DNA of 20,031 nt. Source: JBBECF01 sp040881945 (GTDB lineage: Bacteria; Pseudomonadota; Alphaproteobacteria; Dongiales; Dongiaceae). The translations under genes were made by a program, and so were the position numbers. The DNA is taken from the NCBI GenBank assembly GCA_040881945.1, contig JBBECF010000131.1:1-20031 (forward strand), in the 5' to 3' direction. Below, piece after piece: positions 6,723 to 14,043 of the stretch; position 1 is the first letter of the stretch; every line of letters starts with the position of its first letter. The notes beneath the pieces were generated by a model, which worked only from the letters and a program-made list of their open reading frames with translations, had not been told where the DNA came from and did no database searches.

Positions 6723-8215
6723 GACTTGGCTGCTCCCTTCTCGGCGCGCCGCCGCCCGGCTGCCGCCGGCGTCAACTCGTTGTACAGCGCCAGGTACTTG
6801 CGCGCCACCGCCGGCCAGCCGAAGTCCTGCCGCATGGCGCGAAGCTGCAGCCGGCGCCACGCCGCGGGCTGGCGGTACATGGCAAGGGCGCGCGCCGCGG
6901 CGCCCCGCAGGGCCGCCGCGGTCGGCGCGTCGAACAGGAACCCCGTCGCCGCATCGTCGCCGAGGGTCGCGGCCGTTGCGTCCGTCACCGTGTCGGCGAG
7001 CCCGCCGACGCGGTGCGCGATCGGCGGCGCGCCGTAGCGCATGCCGTAAAGATGCGTCAGGCCGCAGGGCTCGAAACGGGACGGCGCGACGATCATGTCG
7101 GCGCCGCCCTGGATGCGGTGGGCCAGCGATTCATCATAGCCGATATGCACGGCGACGCGGTCCGGACGGGCCGCCGCGGCCGCGCGCAGGGACCGTTCGA
7201 GGGCCACCTCGCCGCCGCCCAGCAATGCCAGTTGGGCGCCCGCGGCAAGCAGGGCGGGCAGGGCGTCGAGCAGCAGATCGACGCCCTTCTGCGCCGTCAG
7301 GCGGCCGATCATGGCGAACATCGGCGCGTCGGGCGCCGGCGCCAGGCCCAGTTGTTCCTGCAGCGCCGCCTTGCACGCCGCCTTGCCGGACAGGTCCTGG
7401 GGCCCGTAGGTCCGGGCCAGCAATCGGTCGGTCGCGGGGTCCCATACGCCGTAGTCTACGCCGTTCAGTATCCCGACGAGGTCGCCGCGGCGCGCCGCCA
7501 ACAGGCCTTCCAGGCCGCGGCCCTCCGGGGCGGTCTGGATTTCCCGCGCATAGGTCGGGCTGACGGTGGTCAGCCGGTCGCTGTAGTAGATGCCCGCTTT
7601 CAGGAAGGACACCTTTCCGTAGTACTCGACGCCGTTGACCGCGAACGCGGCCGCCGGCAGGCCGAGACGGGGAAACACCTGCGCCGGGAACAGGCCTTGA
7701 AAGGCGAGATTGTGAATCGTGAACACGGTGGCCGGCCGCGCGCCGCCGGCCGCCGCGAGATAGGCCGGAAGGAGGCCGGTCTGCCAGTCGTTGCCGTGCG
7801 CCACGTCGGGCCGCCAGCGCGCCGGGCTGGCGGCACGGTCGCACAACAGCGCCCCGACGCGCGCCAACAGGGCGAACCGCAGGTGGTTGTCGGGCCAGTC
7901 GGCGCCGGCGGCATCTTGATACAGACTGCCCGCGCGGCGAAACAGATTCGGGCAGTCGACCAGCCACGCCGACTGACCGCCCGGCGCAATGCGTCCACCG
8001 AGCAGGCGCGTCTCGCCGACCCCGAGGGGATCGCCCAGACGGGCCACCGTACGGCTTCCTTCGAGCGCATCGAGCGCCTGCGGATAGGCGGGCAGCAGCA
8101 CGCGCGTCTCGGCGCCCAGCTCGGCGAGGGCGGCGGGCAACGCGGCGCTCACGTCGCCGAGCCCACCCGTCTTCGCCAACCCGTAGATTTCGGGTGTTGC
8201 CATCAGGATACGCAT
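6719..8215 (-). CDS. glgA: glycogen synthase (GT5)
   Basis: A 498-aa retaining glucosyltransferase that extends alpha-1,4-glucan from ADP-glucose. The N-terminus MRILMATPEIYGLAKTGGL carries the KTGGL nucleotide-sugar loop (Lys15). Further family motifs are HGNDWQTGL, TIHNLAFQG, ILNGVDYGVWDP, GRLTAQKGVDLL and SRFEPCGLTHLYGMRYG, which includes the catalytic-region Glu. ATG 8215 is chosen because it begins the GT5 signature exactly; 28 more residues are open upstream but match nothing expected. It is the first gene of a glgA-glgP pair sharing TTGA. No glgC (ADP-glucose supply), glgB (branching) or pgm is in the window, so the rest of the pathway must lie elsewhere. Confidence 0.95.
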   Translation of the reverse strand: MRILMATPEIYGLAKTGGLGDVSAALPAALAELGAETRVLLPAYPQALDALEGSRTVARLGDPLGVGETRLLGGRIAPGGQSAWLVDCPNLFRRAGSLYQDAAGADWPDNHLRFALLARVGALLCDRAASPARWRPDVAHGNDWQTGLLPAYLAAAGGARPATVFTIHNLAFQGLFPAQVFPRLGLPAAAFAVNGVEYYGKVSFLKAGIYYSDRLTTVSPTYAREIQTAPEGRGLEGLLAARRGDLVGILNGVDYGVWDPATDRLLARTYGPQDLSGKAACKAALQEQLGLAPAPDAPMFAMIGRLTAQKGVDLLLDALPALLAAGAQLALLGGGEVALERSLRAAAAARPDRVAVHIGYDESLAHRIQGGADMIVAPSRFEPCGLTHLYGMRYGAPPIAHRVGGLADTVTDATAATLGDDAATGFLFDAPTAAALRGAAARALAMYRQPAAWRRLQLRAMRQDFGWPAVARKYLALYNELTPAAAGRRRAEKGAAKS

Positions 8216-8529
8216 GACTATCCGGGTACTCGGCAAAAAAACGCCCCGATTCAACGGTTTTGTAAGCGCAAGCGGGGACGATGCGCGCATGAGACCCAAG
8301 GAAAATCCGTTATTCGGCCATAATCAACAAGACATTTCGATGGCCGAAGCGGGTCGGATCGGAGTCCGACGACATGGCCCTCGCCCGGCGGTTTCGCGAC
8401 GCGGTCCCGCCCTCGATTCGAGAATTTTCGAGACATCCGCGCCGGAAATTCACATAAACGCTGTTGTTGTTTGGGTAGAATGATTTTCTATAATCGGTTG
8501 CCGCGCAGCGATGTTGCTGGGAGGGAGCG
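8216..8529. other. 314-bp divergent spacer between glgA and the 174-aa gene
   Basis: No convincing gene is seen. It is richer in A+T than its surroundings. On the plus strand it holds the strong promoter at 8467-8494. On the minus strand it should hold the glgA promoter, but I find no good -35/-10 pair. A weak dyad CCCCG (8244-8248)...CGGGG (about 8273-8277) with a large loop lies just upstream of glgA. Confidence 0.5.
8467..8494 (+). promoter_or_regulatory. sigma70-type promoter for the 174-aa gene
   Basis: TTGTTT (8467-8472), 16 bases, then a perfect TATAAT (8489-8494) in an A+T-rich patch. The predicted start near 8501 gives a leader of about 30 nt ending in GGGAGGGAG before the TTG start at 8530. 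Confidence 0.65.
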
Positions 8530-9054
8530 TTGACGACGGACACCGGCGATTTTGACGGCATCGCAGCCGACGAGCGCGCCGCCTATCTCGACATGCGGCG
8601 CCGGGTCGCCGGCACGAATATCAACGAGAAGACCCTGCTCGCGACGGATTATCTAAATCATTTCAATGAAATCGTCATGCTGTTGGAGATCATTCCGGAT
8701 TCTCCGGAATGCTTCGCCGACACGCGGAACTGGACCCCCAAGGACTATCCGCGCCACTTCGCCGACAGCTCGCTGTCCGAGAAGACGCTCGCGATCGAGG
8801 CCTATGGCTGCGTGCCGCGGAAATACCGCGAGCCCTTCGAAGAAATCATCGACCGGCTGGATCGACTCATCGCCACGACCCTGCGGCGGCTGGAGCAAGC
8901 CCTCGACGCCGACGATGCGGAGGCCGCCCGGTCGCTCTGCACCGAGGGCTCGCGGTCCCTGCAGGGCCTCGTCTCGTTGGCCAGCGCCGTGATCCACGGC
9001 GACGTGACGGCCCTGGCGCAGGCCGAAATCGACGCGGTCTTGAGCGGCGATTGA
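8530..9054 (+). CDS. uncharacterised helical cytoplasmic protein, 174 aa
   Basis: I do not recognise a named family. The protein has no signal peptide or membrane segment and looks almost wholly alpha-helical and acidic. Landmarks are NINEKTLLATDYLNHFNE (about 30-47), ECFADTRNW (about 60-68) and a long helix EPFEEIIDRLDRLIATTLRRLEQAL (about 99-123). No Hpt-type phosphotransfer motif or known catalytic set is seen. The TTG start is supported by GGAGGGAG immediately upstream (8520-8527) and the promoter at 8467-8494. A CheY-like receiver gene follows 140 bp later on the same strand, so a signalling link is possible but unproven. Codon use is like that of the neighbours. Confidence 0.8.
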   Translation: MTTDTGDFDGIAADERAAYLDMRRRVAGTNINEKTLLATDYLNHFNEIVMLLEIIPDSPECFADTRNWTPKDYPRHFADSSLSEKTLAIEAYGCVPRKYREPFEEIIDRLDRLIATTLRRLEQALDADDAEAARSLCTEGSRSLQGLVSLASAVIHGDVTALAQAEIDAVLSGD

Positions 9055-9107
9055 GTCGTCCCGCGGTATCGGGGCCGCCGGGACAGACCCGCCGTTTCGA
9101 CTCGGCA

Positions 9108-9129
9108 AGGAAAAATTAATTCTTTTCCT
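9108..9129. repeat. A+T-rich dyad between the 174-aa gene and the receiver gene
   Basis: AGGAAAA (9108-9114) and TTTTCCT (9123-9129) flank ATTAATTC. The stem is 7 bp, in a spacer otherwise rich in G+C. It may be a weak terminator of the upstream gene or a protein-binding dyad in front of the receiver gene. It is not a classical terminator. Confidence 0.35.
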
Positions 9130-9194
9130 GCGAGATGGAGGAGGCCCGGGCGCGCGGCGACAGGCCGCCCGATGCCGCGCTGGAGCGACCGCCG

Positions 9195-9647
9195 ATGAAG
9201 GATCCCGATCTTGCCGCGATAAAGGTGCTGCTCGTCGACGACGATGAGCACATGCTGCTGCTGTTGAATACGATGCTGAACCGCCTCGGCATGCGCGACG
9301 TCCGGCGGTCGGCCGGCGTCGCCGAGGCGATCAAGGAACTGCAGCACGCCCCGGCGGATGTCGTCATCACCGATTTGCACATGTCGCCGCTGTCCGGCAT
9401 CGACCTGGTGCGGGAAATCAGACAAGGTGATTCGCTCGGGTGGCGCGACATCCGCATCCTGATGATCACCGGCCAGCCGGACCTGCGCCATGTCGAGGAA
9501 GCGGTGCGCGGCGGCATCGATGACTTCCTGGTGAAGCCGATTTCGCCGGAAACGCTCTACGCCCGCATCGTCGCCGTCCTCAAGCGACGGGAGCCGCGAC
9601 AAAGTACCGAGGGCGGCGATCGTCGAGAGCCGATTCCTACCGCCTGA
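9195..9647 (+). CDS. stand-alone CheY-like response regulator (REC only)
   Basis: A 150-aa receiver domain with no output domain. The acidic pocket is Asp15-Asp16 (VLLVDDDE), the phospho-acceptor is Asp60 (VVITDLHMSPLSGIDL), the switch threonine is Thr92 (ILMITGQ) and the conserved lysine is Lys114 (FLVKPIS). The last about 25 residues are a charged tail (RREPRQSTEGGDRREP). ATG 9195 with GGAG upstream is preferred over an in-frame ATG at 9135, which would add 20 residues without similarity and has a poor ribosome site. It follows the unrecognised 174-aa gene. Such single-domain regulators act by protein contact or as phosphate carriers. The nearest histidine kinase in the window (12547-14043) is a possible but unproven partner. 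Confidence 0.92.
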   Translation: MKDPDLAAIKVLLVDDDEHMLLLLNTMLNRLGMRDVRRSAGVAEAIKELQHAPADVVITDLHMSPLSGIDLVREIRQGDSLGWRDIRILMITGQPDLRHVEEAVRGGIDDFLVKPISPETLYARIVAVLKRREPRQSTEGGDRREPIPTA

Positions 9648-9820
9648 GAGCCGCGTCATAGCGGTCCGTTCCGCCGTCCGCAGGGTCGGGCGCGGCCGGT
9701 CCCTTCGGGCTGGCGCGGCGCGTTCGGCCGGCGCAGTATGACGCACCCGGCCAAGGACACCGGCGCAGGCTCGGCGACCCGCGAATCTGACGGCGCGAGC
9801 CCCCGGAGGGAGGTTCCGCC

Positions 9821-10318
9821 ATGCAACTCAACGGCTCCTGCCGGTGCGGCACGGTCCGCTTCGCGGTCCGGTCGCTGACGCCCTATCCCTACATGCGCTG
9901 CTATTGCTCGATCTGCCGCAAGACCGCCGGCGGCGGCGGTTATGCCACCAACATCATGGCGGAAGGGCCGAGCCTGGAGGTCGACGGCCGCGAGCGCGTC
10001 ACGGTCTGGCAGACTCCGCTGGACGAGGCCGACGGGGGCGGTGATGGCGGCCTGAGCCCGGCCCGTCGGCATTTCTGCGCCGTCTGCGGCAGCGCGCTGT
10101 GGATCGCCGATCCGCGTTGGCCGCAATGGGTGTACCCCTTCGCCGGTGCCGTCGACACGCCGCTGCCGGCGCCGCCGGAGCGGGTCCACATCATGCTGGA
10201 CTTCGCCGTGCCGTGGGTCGAGATCCCTTCGGGCCCGGCGGAGGTGCGTTTCCGGCGCTATCCCAAGGAATCGATTCTCGATTGGCACCGACGCCACGGG
10301 CTTTACCTCGGTGGTTAG
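9821..10318 (+). CDS. GFA-family zinc protein (CENP-V/GFA domain)
   Basis: A 165-aa protein of the family named after glutathione-dependent formaldehyde-activating enzyme. The zinc ligands are all present: Cys7 and Cys9 (SCRCG), Cys27/Cys29/Cys32 (CYCSICRK) and Cys86/Cys89 (FCAVCGS). Family members mostly lack a proven reaction, and annotation as a formaldehyde/glutathione enzyme should not be taken literally. ATG 9821 is preceded by GGAGGGAGG (9805-9813), so the start is secure. It stands alone: 173 bp after the receiver gene and 217 bp before the fused methyltransferase gene. The hydrophobic patch at about 129-145 is part of the fold, not a membrane span. Confidence 0.88.
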   Translation: MQLNGSCRCGTVRFAVRSLTPYPYMRCYCSICRKTAGGGGYATNIMAEGPSLEVDGRERVTVWQTPLDEADGGGDGGLSPARRHFCAVCGSALWIADPRWPQWVYPFAGAVDTPLPAPPERVHIMLDFAVPWVEIPSGPAEVRFRRYPKESILDWHRRHGLYLGG

Positions 10319-10428
10319 GACCATCGGCGCACCGCGATCCGCGCCGGCCGCTGCGGCCGATCGCAGCGGGCGACGTTCGCCAAGACAACGAGGTAACAAT
10401 TATTTGTTCGCCGTAGGATTTTTACATG

Positions 10429-10470
10429 GCGGCGCCGAATAACCATGTTTTCTATATAGACAGCGGCGCC
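10429..10470. repeat. 8-bp direct repeats around an A+T-rich patch
   Basis: GCGGCGCC occurs at 10429-10436 and again at 10463-10470, flanking an A+T-rich stretch that includes TTTTCTATATAGA. It lies about 70 bp before the methyltransferase start. It could be a promoter region with paired protein sites, but no clean -35/-10 pair is seen and the repeats could be chance. Confidence 0.25.
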
Positions 10471-10535
10471 CCGCTTTGCTAGCGTGTCCCGGCAGCGCTG
10501 TTCGCCGGGGCTGTCGGCGACGAAGGGGGCGCAGT

Positions 10536-11831
10536 TTGAATCTTGACGGCCAGGTGCAGTCGGGGAAAACGCCCTCCGGCGAAGGGAGGGTGCGGGGTCG
10601 AGACCTTCTCGACCTCCCGGCGCGCCCGGCGGCGTCGCTACTGTCCGGGCATGTCGATCTGAGCCGGCGCGAGCCGCGTATCCGGGCCGGGTTTGTCGGC
10701 CTGGACGCCGAAGTCGTTTTCGACCGGGTCGATGTCGATGGCCACGATCCGCAGGTGTTGCCGGGGCTTGCCGACGATACATGCGACGTCCTTTGTGTCG
10801 AGCAGGTCCTGCACAGTCTGCCGCGGCTGTCCGTCGCGCTGACGAATTGGGTGCGCGTGGTGCGACCCGGCGGGCTGCTGGCGCTCACCGTCCCGGAGGG
10901 CGCGCCGTCGAATGGGCAGCCGGCCGCGGCGTGGCGATTCACCGTGCAGGATCCGGCGCCCGGCGAGGGCGGCGTCAACCTGTTCGAGCTGCTGCAGGTG
11001 ATCTGCCATCTGGTCGAAGTCGAGCGGGTCGCCGTGCATCGCGCCGAACCCCGGGCGGGGCGCGCGGACGACGCCTCGGGCTCCGAGCCGGGCACGGTCG
11101 AGGTCGTGCTGCGCAAGCGCGTCCGCCCGTTGACGCCGGTGCAGTCGAACAACTCGACCGAGGTCCAAATGCTCACGCGGATGACTCGGTCCGCCATCCG
11201 GGCCCGCTCGCGCGCGCGCCCGATGGACGAATTCGAATCGATCCTCGACAGCGGTGTGCTGGACGCCACGGTGGTCGACCCCAGCCGGCTGTACCTGCTG
11301 TACCAGTGGCTCCTGTCGACGCTCCGGCTGCGCGGCGATTGTATCGAGGTGGGATGCTTTCGCGGCGGCACCGCGAAGCTGATCTCCGAGACCCTGCTGC
11401 GGCGCGGCGTGGCCGCGGACCTGCATCTCTTCGATACCTTCACCGGCATGCCGGAGCGCCTGTCGGCCGACGAGGCGGGCCTCAAGGGTTGCTTTGCCGA
11501 CACCTCGGTCGATCGGGTGCGCTGCCTGCTCGCCAACAATCCACGAGCCCATCTGCATACCGGCATCTTCCCTGACTCGGTGCCGCCGCAGTTGCGCGAA
11601 GGCCGGTTTCGCTTCGCCCATATCGACGTCGACATCGAGGAATCGGTGCGCGACTGCCTGGCGTACGTCTATCCGCGCCTGGCGGCCGGCGGCATCATCG
11701 TGATCGACGATTACGGCCATGCGGAATGTCCGGGGGCGACCCGCGCGGTGGAGGACTTCTTCGAGACCCGGGCCGAGACGGTCATACAGATGCCACTCAT
11801 CAGCTCGGCGGTCGTCGTCAAGGCCGGCTGA
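10536..11831 (+). CDS. two-part protein: degenerate class I methyltransferase-like half plus TylF/macrocin-type O-methyltransferase half
   Basis: 431 aa from a TTG start with GAAGGGGG at 10522-10529. Residues about 50-120 (AGFVGLD, DDTCDVLCVEQVLHSLP, WVRVVRPGGLLALTVPE) match the later half of methyltransferases of the GWINVDL/EHVLEHL type, but the glycine-rich SAM loop expected just before is absent. Residues about 230-431 form a complete TylF-like domain: SAM loop EVGCFRGGTAKL (271-282), FDTFTGMPE with Asp300, the likely metal ligands Asp364/Asp366 (HIDVDIE) and Asp391/Asp392 (IDDYGH). TylF-type enzymes methylate sugar or polyketide hydroxyls with Mg2+. Likely role: modification of a surface glycan or small molecule. 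No glycosyltransferase is nearby. The C-terminal assignment is strong; the substrate is unknown. Confidence 0.82.
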   Translation: MNLDGQVQSGKTPSGEGRVRGRDLLDLPARPAASLLSGHVDLSRREPRIRAGFVGLDAEVVFDRVDVDGHDPQVLPGLADDTCDVLCVEQVLHSLPRLSVALTNWVRVVRPGGLLALTVPEGAPSNGQPAAAWRFTVQDPAPGEGGVNLFELLQVICHLVEVERVAVHRAEPRAGRADDASGSEPGTVEVVLRKRVRPLTPVQSNNSTEVQMLTRMTRSAIRARSRARPMDEFESILDSGVLDATVVDPSRLYLLYQWLLSTLRLRGDCIEVGCFRGGTAKLISETLLRRGVAADLHLFDTFTGMPERLSADEAGLKGCFADTSVDRVRCLLANNPRAHLHTGIFPDSVPPQLREGRFRFAHIDVDIEESVRDCLAYVYPRLAAGGIIVIDDYGHAECPGATRAVEDFFETRAETVIQMPLISSAVVVKAG

Positions 11832-11857
11832 TCGGGCGCGGCCGCCGCTGGTCCGCG

Positions 11858-11872
11858 TTAACCATTTGGTAA
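11858..11872 (+). promoter_or_regulatory. CtrA-like box upstream of the molybdopterin-fold/kinase/phhA operon
   Basis: TTAA (11858-11861), seven bases, GTAA (11869-11872), in the context GTTAACCATTTGGTAACC. The alphaproteobacterial CtrA consensus is TTAA-N7-TTAA, often with CCAT after the first half; this differs at one base. It is 57 bp upstream of the ATG at 11929, a suitable place to control that operon. No -10/-35 pair is clear nearby. Confidence 0.4.
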
Positions 11873-11928
11873 CCAAGACTATCGCAATATCCGGAGGTTC
11901 GATCACACTCTGGATAGGGGGGCTGCAA

Positions 11929-12513
11929 ATGCGGTTCTTTGCGCGTTTTTCGGCAATCGGAATCAAGGCGGCGGCGGTTGGCGTCCTGATGCTGAGCCAA
12001 ACCGGGGCGCCCGTCGCGGGCAGCGCGATCTACGACGTCGTCAGCGAACCGACGCTGCGGGCCGGCACGCCGATTCCGGCACCGGCCGGGGAGGTCGTGC
12101 TGCGCGTGCGCGGCATGATCCACGCCGCTTCCGGCGCGGATGAGATCGCCTTCGACATGCCGACCTTGGAGCGGCTGGGCTTGGTGCGGTTCACCACGAC
12201 GACAAGCTGGACCGAGGGGCCGGTCACCTTTGAAGGCGTCTTGCTGTCCAGCCTGCTCGAAGCCGTCGGCGCCGACCCGAGTGCGACGACGCTGGTTCTG
12301 ACCGCGCTCAACGACTACGCGGCGTCGATACCGGCTTCCGACGCCAAGACCTGGCCGGTCATGCTCGCCGTCAAGGAGAACGGCCAGTACATGTCGCCGC
12401 GCGAGCATGGGCCGATGTGGGTCGTCTACCCGCAGCATGCCTTTCCCGAACTTGGCCGGCGCGACTTCTTGTCGCGCTGGGTTTGGCAGCTTGCGCAAAT
12501 CACCGTCGAATAG
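11929..12513 (+). CDS. exported sulfite-oxidase/molybdopterin-fold protein without cysteine
   Basis: A 194-aa protein with a signal peptide (charged MRFFARF, hydrophobic 8-24, cleavage probably near 30-33), so likely periplasmic. The mature part fits the small Oxidored_molyb fold: LRVRGMIHA, SWTEGPVTFEGVLLSSLL (about 93-110), VLTALNDYAASIP, and the closing HGPMWVVYPQ...SRWVWQLAQI. There is no cysteine anywhere, so the molybdenum-ligating Cys of sulfite oxidase and MsrP is missing; a binding or sensory role is more likely than catalysis. ATG 11929 has a G-run (11917-11922) six bases upstream. A histidine kinase starts 33 bp after its stop, so the pair is probably co-transcribed. This protein could be the kinase's periplasmic partner; that is inference. 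Confidence 0.85.
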   Translation: MRFFARFSAIGIKAAAVGVLMLSQTGAPVAGSAIYDVVSEPTLRAGTPIPAPAGEVVLRVRGMIHAASGADEIAFDMPTLERLGLVRFTTTTSWTEGPVTFEGVLLSSLLEAVGADPSATTLVLTALNDYAASIPASDAKTWPVMLAVKENGQYMSPREHGPMWVVYPQHAFPELGRRDFLSRWVWQLAQITVE

Positions 12514-12546
12514 CGTATAGCGCGGCGCGAGGCGCCAGCGATCGCG

Positions 12547-14043
12547 GTGATCAAGAGCGGCAAAGTCGTTTGGGCGGTCTGCTTCATCCTCCTGTTGTCA
12601 AGTACGCCGCTGCTCGTCCGCGACCTGCTCCAAATTGAACGCGCGGTCGAGCAGACGAGCGGCGCCGATTTTTGGTATGAGGGGCAGCTCAAGCGCGAGT
12701 TGCTCCGCCTCAAGGTCGCGTTGATCGAGGCCAAGCTGTCGCGCGGCGAGGCGACGATCGCGGCGATTCGCCGCCATCTCGACCTCGCCTTCAGTCGTCT
12801 CAATACCCTGCCGCGGAACAAGTCCAGCGCCTGGCACACCCAGGGGATCGCCGACCTGCCGGAGATCGACCTGATCCGCGCCGAGCTGGAATCGGTGGAC
12901 GCCGAGATGCCGTTGCTCGAAACCCGGGCGTCGGAATTTCTCGACGATGCCGTGCTGCGAATCGACGCGGCGATGGAGCACAGCCAAGCCGTTGCGATAA
13001 AGGTCGTCGCCCGGCAGAACTTGCTGACCGGCCAAATGCAGGCGGTGTTCCACTGGTTCCGGATCAAGCTGTCGTTCTACGCGGCGGGCTTCGTCGCGTT
13101 GATCATGGGCCTCGCCTATCTCATGTACCGCCACACCCGATCGGAGGCGGGGCTGCGCGCGGCCTATCATCGGGTTGCGGAGATGACCGGGGGATTGACC
13201 AAGGCGCGGGACGACGCCATTCGCGCCAACCGCGCCAAGAGCAACTTTCTGGCCAATGTGAGTCACGAACTGCGCACCCCGCTCAACGCCATCATCGGCT
13301 TCTCCGAGATGCTCGGCGGCGGCTATTGCGGCCCGCTTACCGACAAACAGGGCGAATACGTCGGCGACGTCCACGTCGCGGCGCAACGCCTGTTGTCGCT
13401 GATCAACGACATTCTCGATCTGTCGAAGCTGGAGGCGGGCAAGCACGAGCTGACGGAAGAGGTCATCGACCTTGCCGAGATCGTCCGGCAGTCGGCCCAC
13501 GACATGCGCGAGGAAATCCGCAAGGCCGGCCTTACGGCGGAGATCGACGCGGCGGCCGCGCCGCCGGCGGTGCTCGGCGACGCGCCGAAGCTGCGGCAGG
13601 TCGTCGACAACCTGCTGGCGAACGCGATCAAGTTCACGGAAGACGGCGGAGCGATTCGGATGAGCGTGTCGCAAAGTGGCGACGGCGGCGTCGAGCTGGC
13701 CGTGGCCGACACGGGAATCGGCATCGAAAAGGACGATATTCCGAAGATTTTCAAGCCTTTCGAACAGATCGAAAGCGATCGTGCCCGGCACCACAAGGGA
13801 ACCGGCCTCGGTCTGCCGCTGGTCAAAGGTCTGGTCGAGCTGCACGACGGTACGATCGCGGTGAACAGCACCCCGGGGGTGGGCACCGTCGTGATCGTCA
13901 AGCTGCCGCCCGACCGTGTTCTGCCGGCGGCGCGGGGGGTCGGGTCGAACGGCGATGCGGTCGACGCCGCGGCAAGTACCCACCGGGGCGGTGCCGATGC
14001 CGGTCGCTTTGCCCGTCCCCGGGCGGCGAACGATCACCGATGA
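12547..14043 (+). CDS. membrane sensor histidine kinase (HisKA + HATPase_c)
   Basis: 498 aa from GTG. Transmembrane helix about 7-25, a mostly helical periplasmic part (about 26-172), transmembrane helix about 173-193, a short coiled linker, HisKA with phospho-His240 (NVSHELRTPLNAI), then the ATPase domain: N-box Asn355 (DNLLANAIKF), DTGIGI (388-393), KPFEQ (403-407) and GTGLGL (418-423). A low-complexity tail (about 456-498) follows. No HAMP, PAS or receiver domain and no adjacent response regulator are present; the stand-alone receiver at 9195-9647 is the closest candidate. It sits between the exported molybdopterin-fold protein (33 bp upstream) and phenylalanine hydroxylase, whose ATG overlaps this stop (ATGA). 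The ribosome site before the GTG is weak. The sensed signal is unknown. Confidence 0.93.
   Translation: MIKSGKVVWAVCFILLLSSTPLLVRDLLQIERAVEQTSGADFWYEGQLKRELLRLKVALIEAKLSRGEATIAAIRRHLDLAFSRLNTLPRNKSSAWHTQGIADLPEIDLIRAELESVDAEMPLLETRASEFLDDAVLRIDAAMEHSQAVAIKVVARQNLLTGQMQAVFHWFRIKLSFYAAGFVALIMGLAYLMYRHTRSEAGLRAAYHRVAEMTGGLTKARDDAIRANRAKSNFLANVSHELRTPLNAIIGFSEMLGGGYCGPLTDKQGEYVGDVHVAAQRLLSLINDILDLSKLEAGKHELTEEVIDLAEIVRQSAHDMREEIRKAGLTAEIDAAAAPPAVLGDAPKLRQVVDNLLANAIKFTEDGGAIRMSVSQSGDGGVELAVADTGIGIEKDDIPKIFKPFEQIESDRARHHKGTGLGLPLVKGLVELHDGTIAVNSTPGVGTVVIVKLPPDRVLPAARGVGSNGDAVDAAASTHRGGADAGRFARPRAANDHR

Noticed and set aside
5028..7037. 669-residue open frame antisense to glgP
   Set aside because: A shadow of a well-identified gene; the Asp/Val/Arg-rich composition is typical of antisense frames in G+C-rich DNA.
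7013..8323. 436-residue open frame antisense to glgA
   Set aside because: Same reason; no start signal and no family features.
8214..8483. 89-residue open frame in the glgA upstream spacer
   Set aside because: It begins in the glgA start region with no ribosome site, has uneven composition, and the nearby promoter lies at its far end pointing to the 174-aa gene.
10476..10535. Upstream extension of the methyltransferase gene (20 codons)
   Set aside because: The TTG at 10536 has a strong ribosome site, while the extension is Arg/Gly-rich with no similarity and does not restore SAM motif I.
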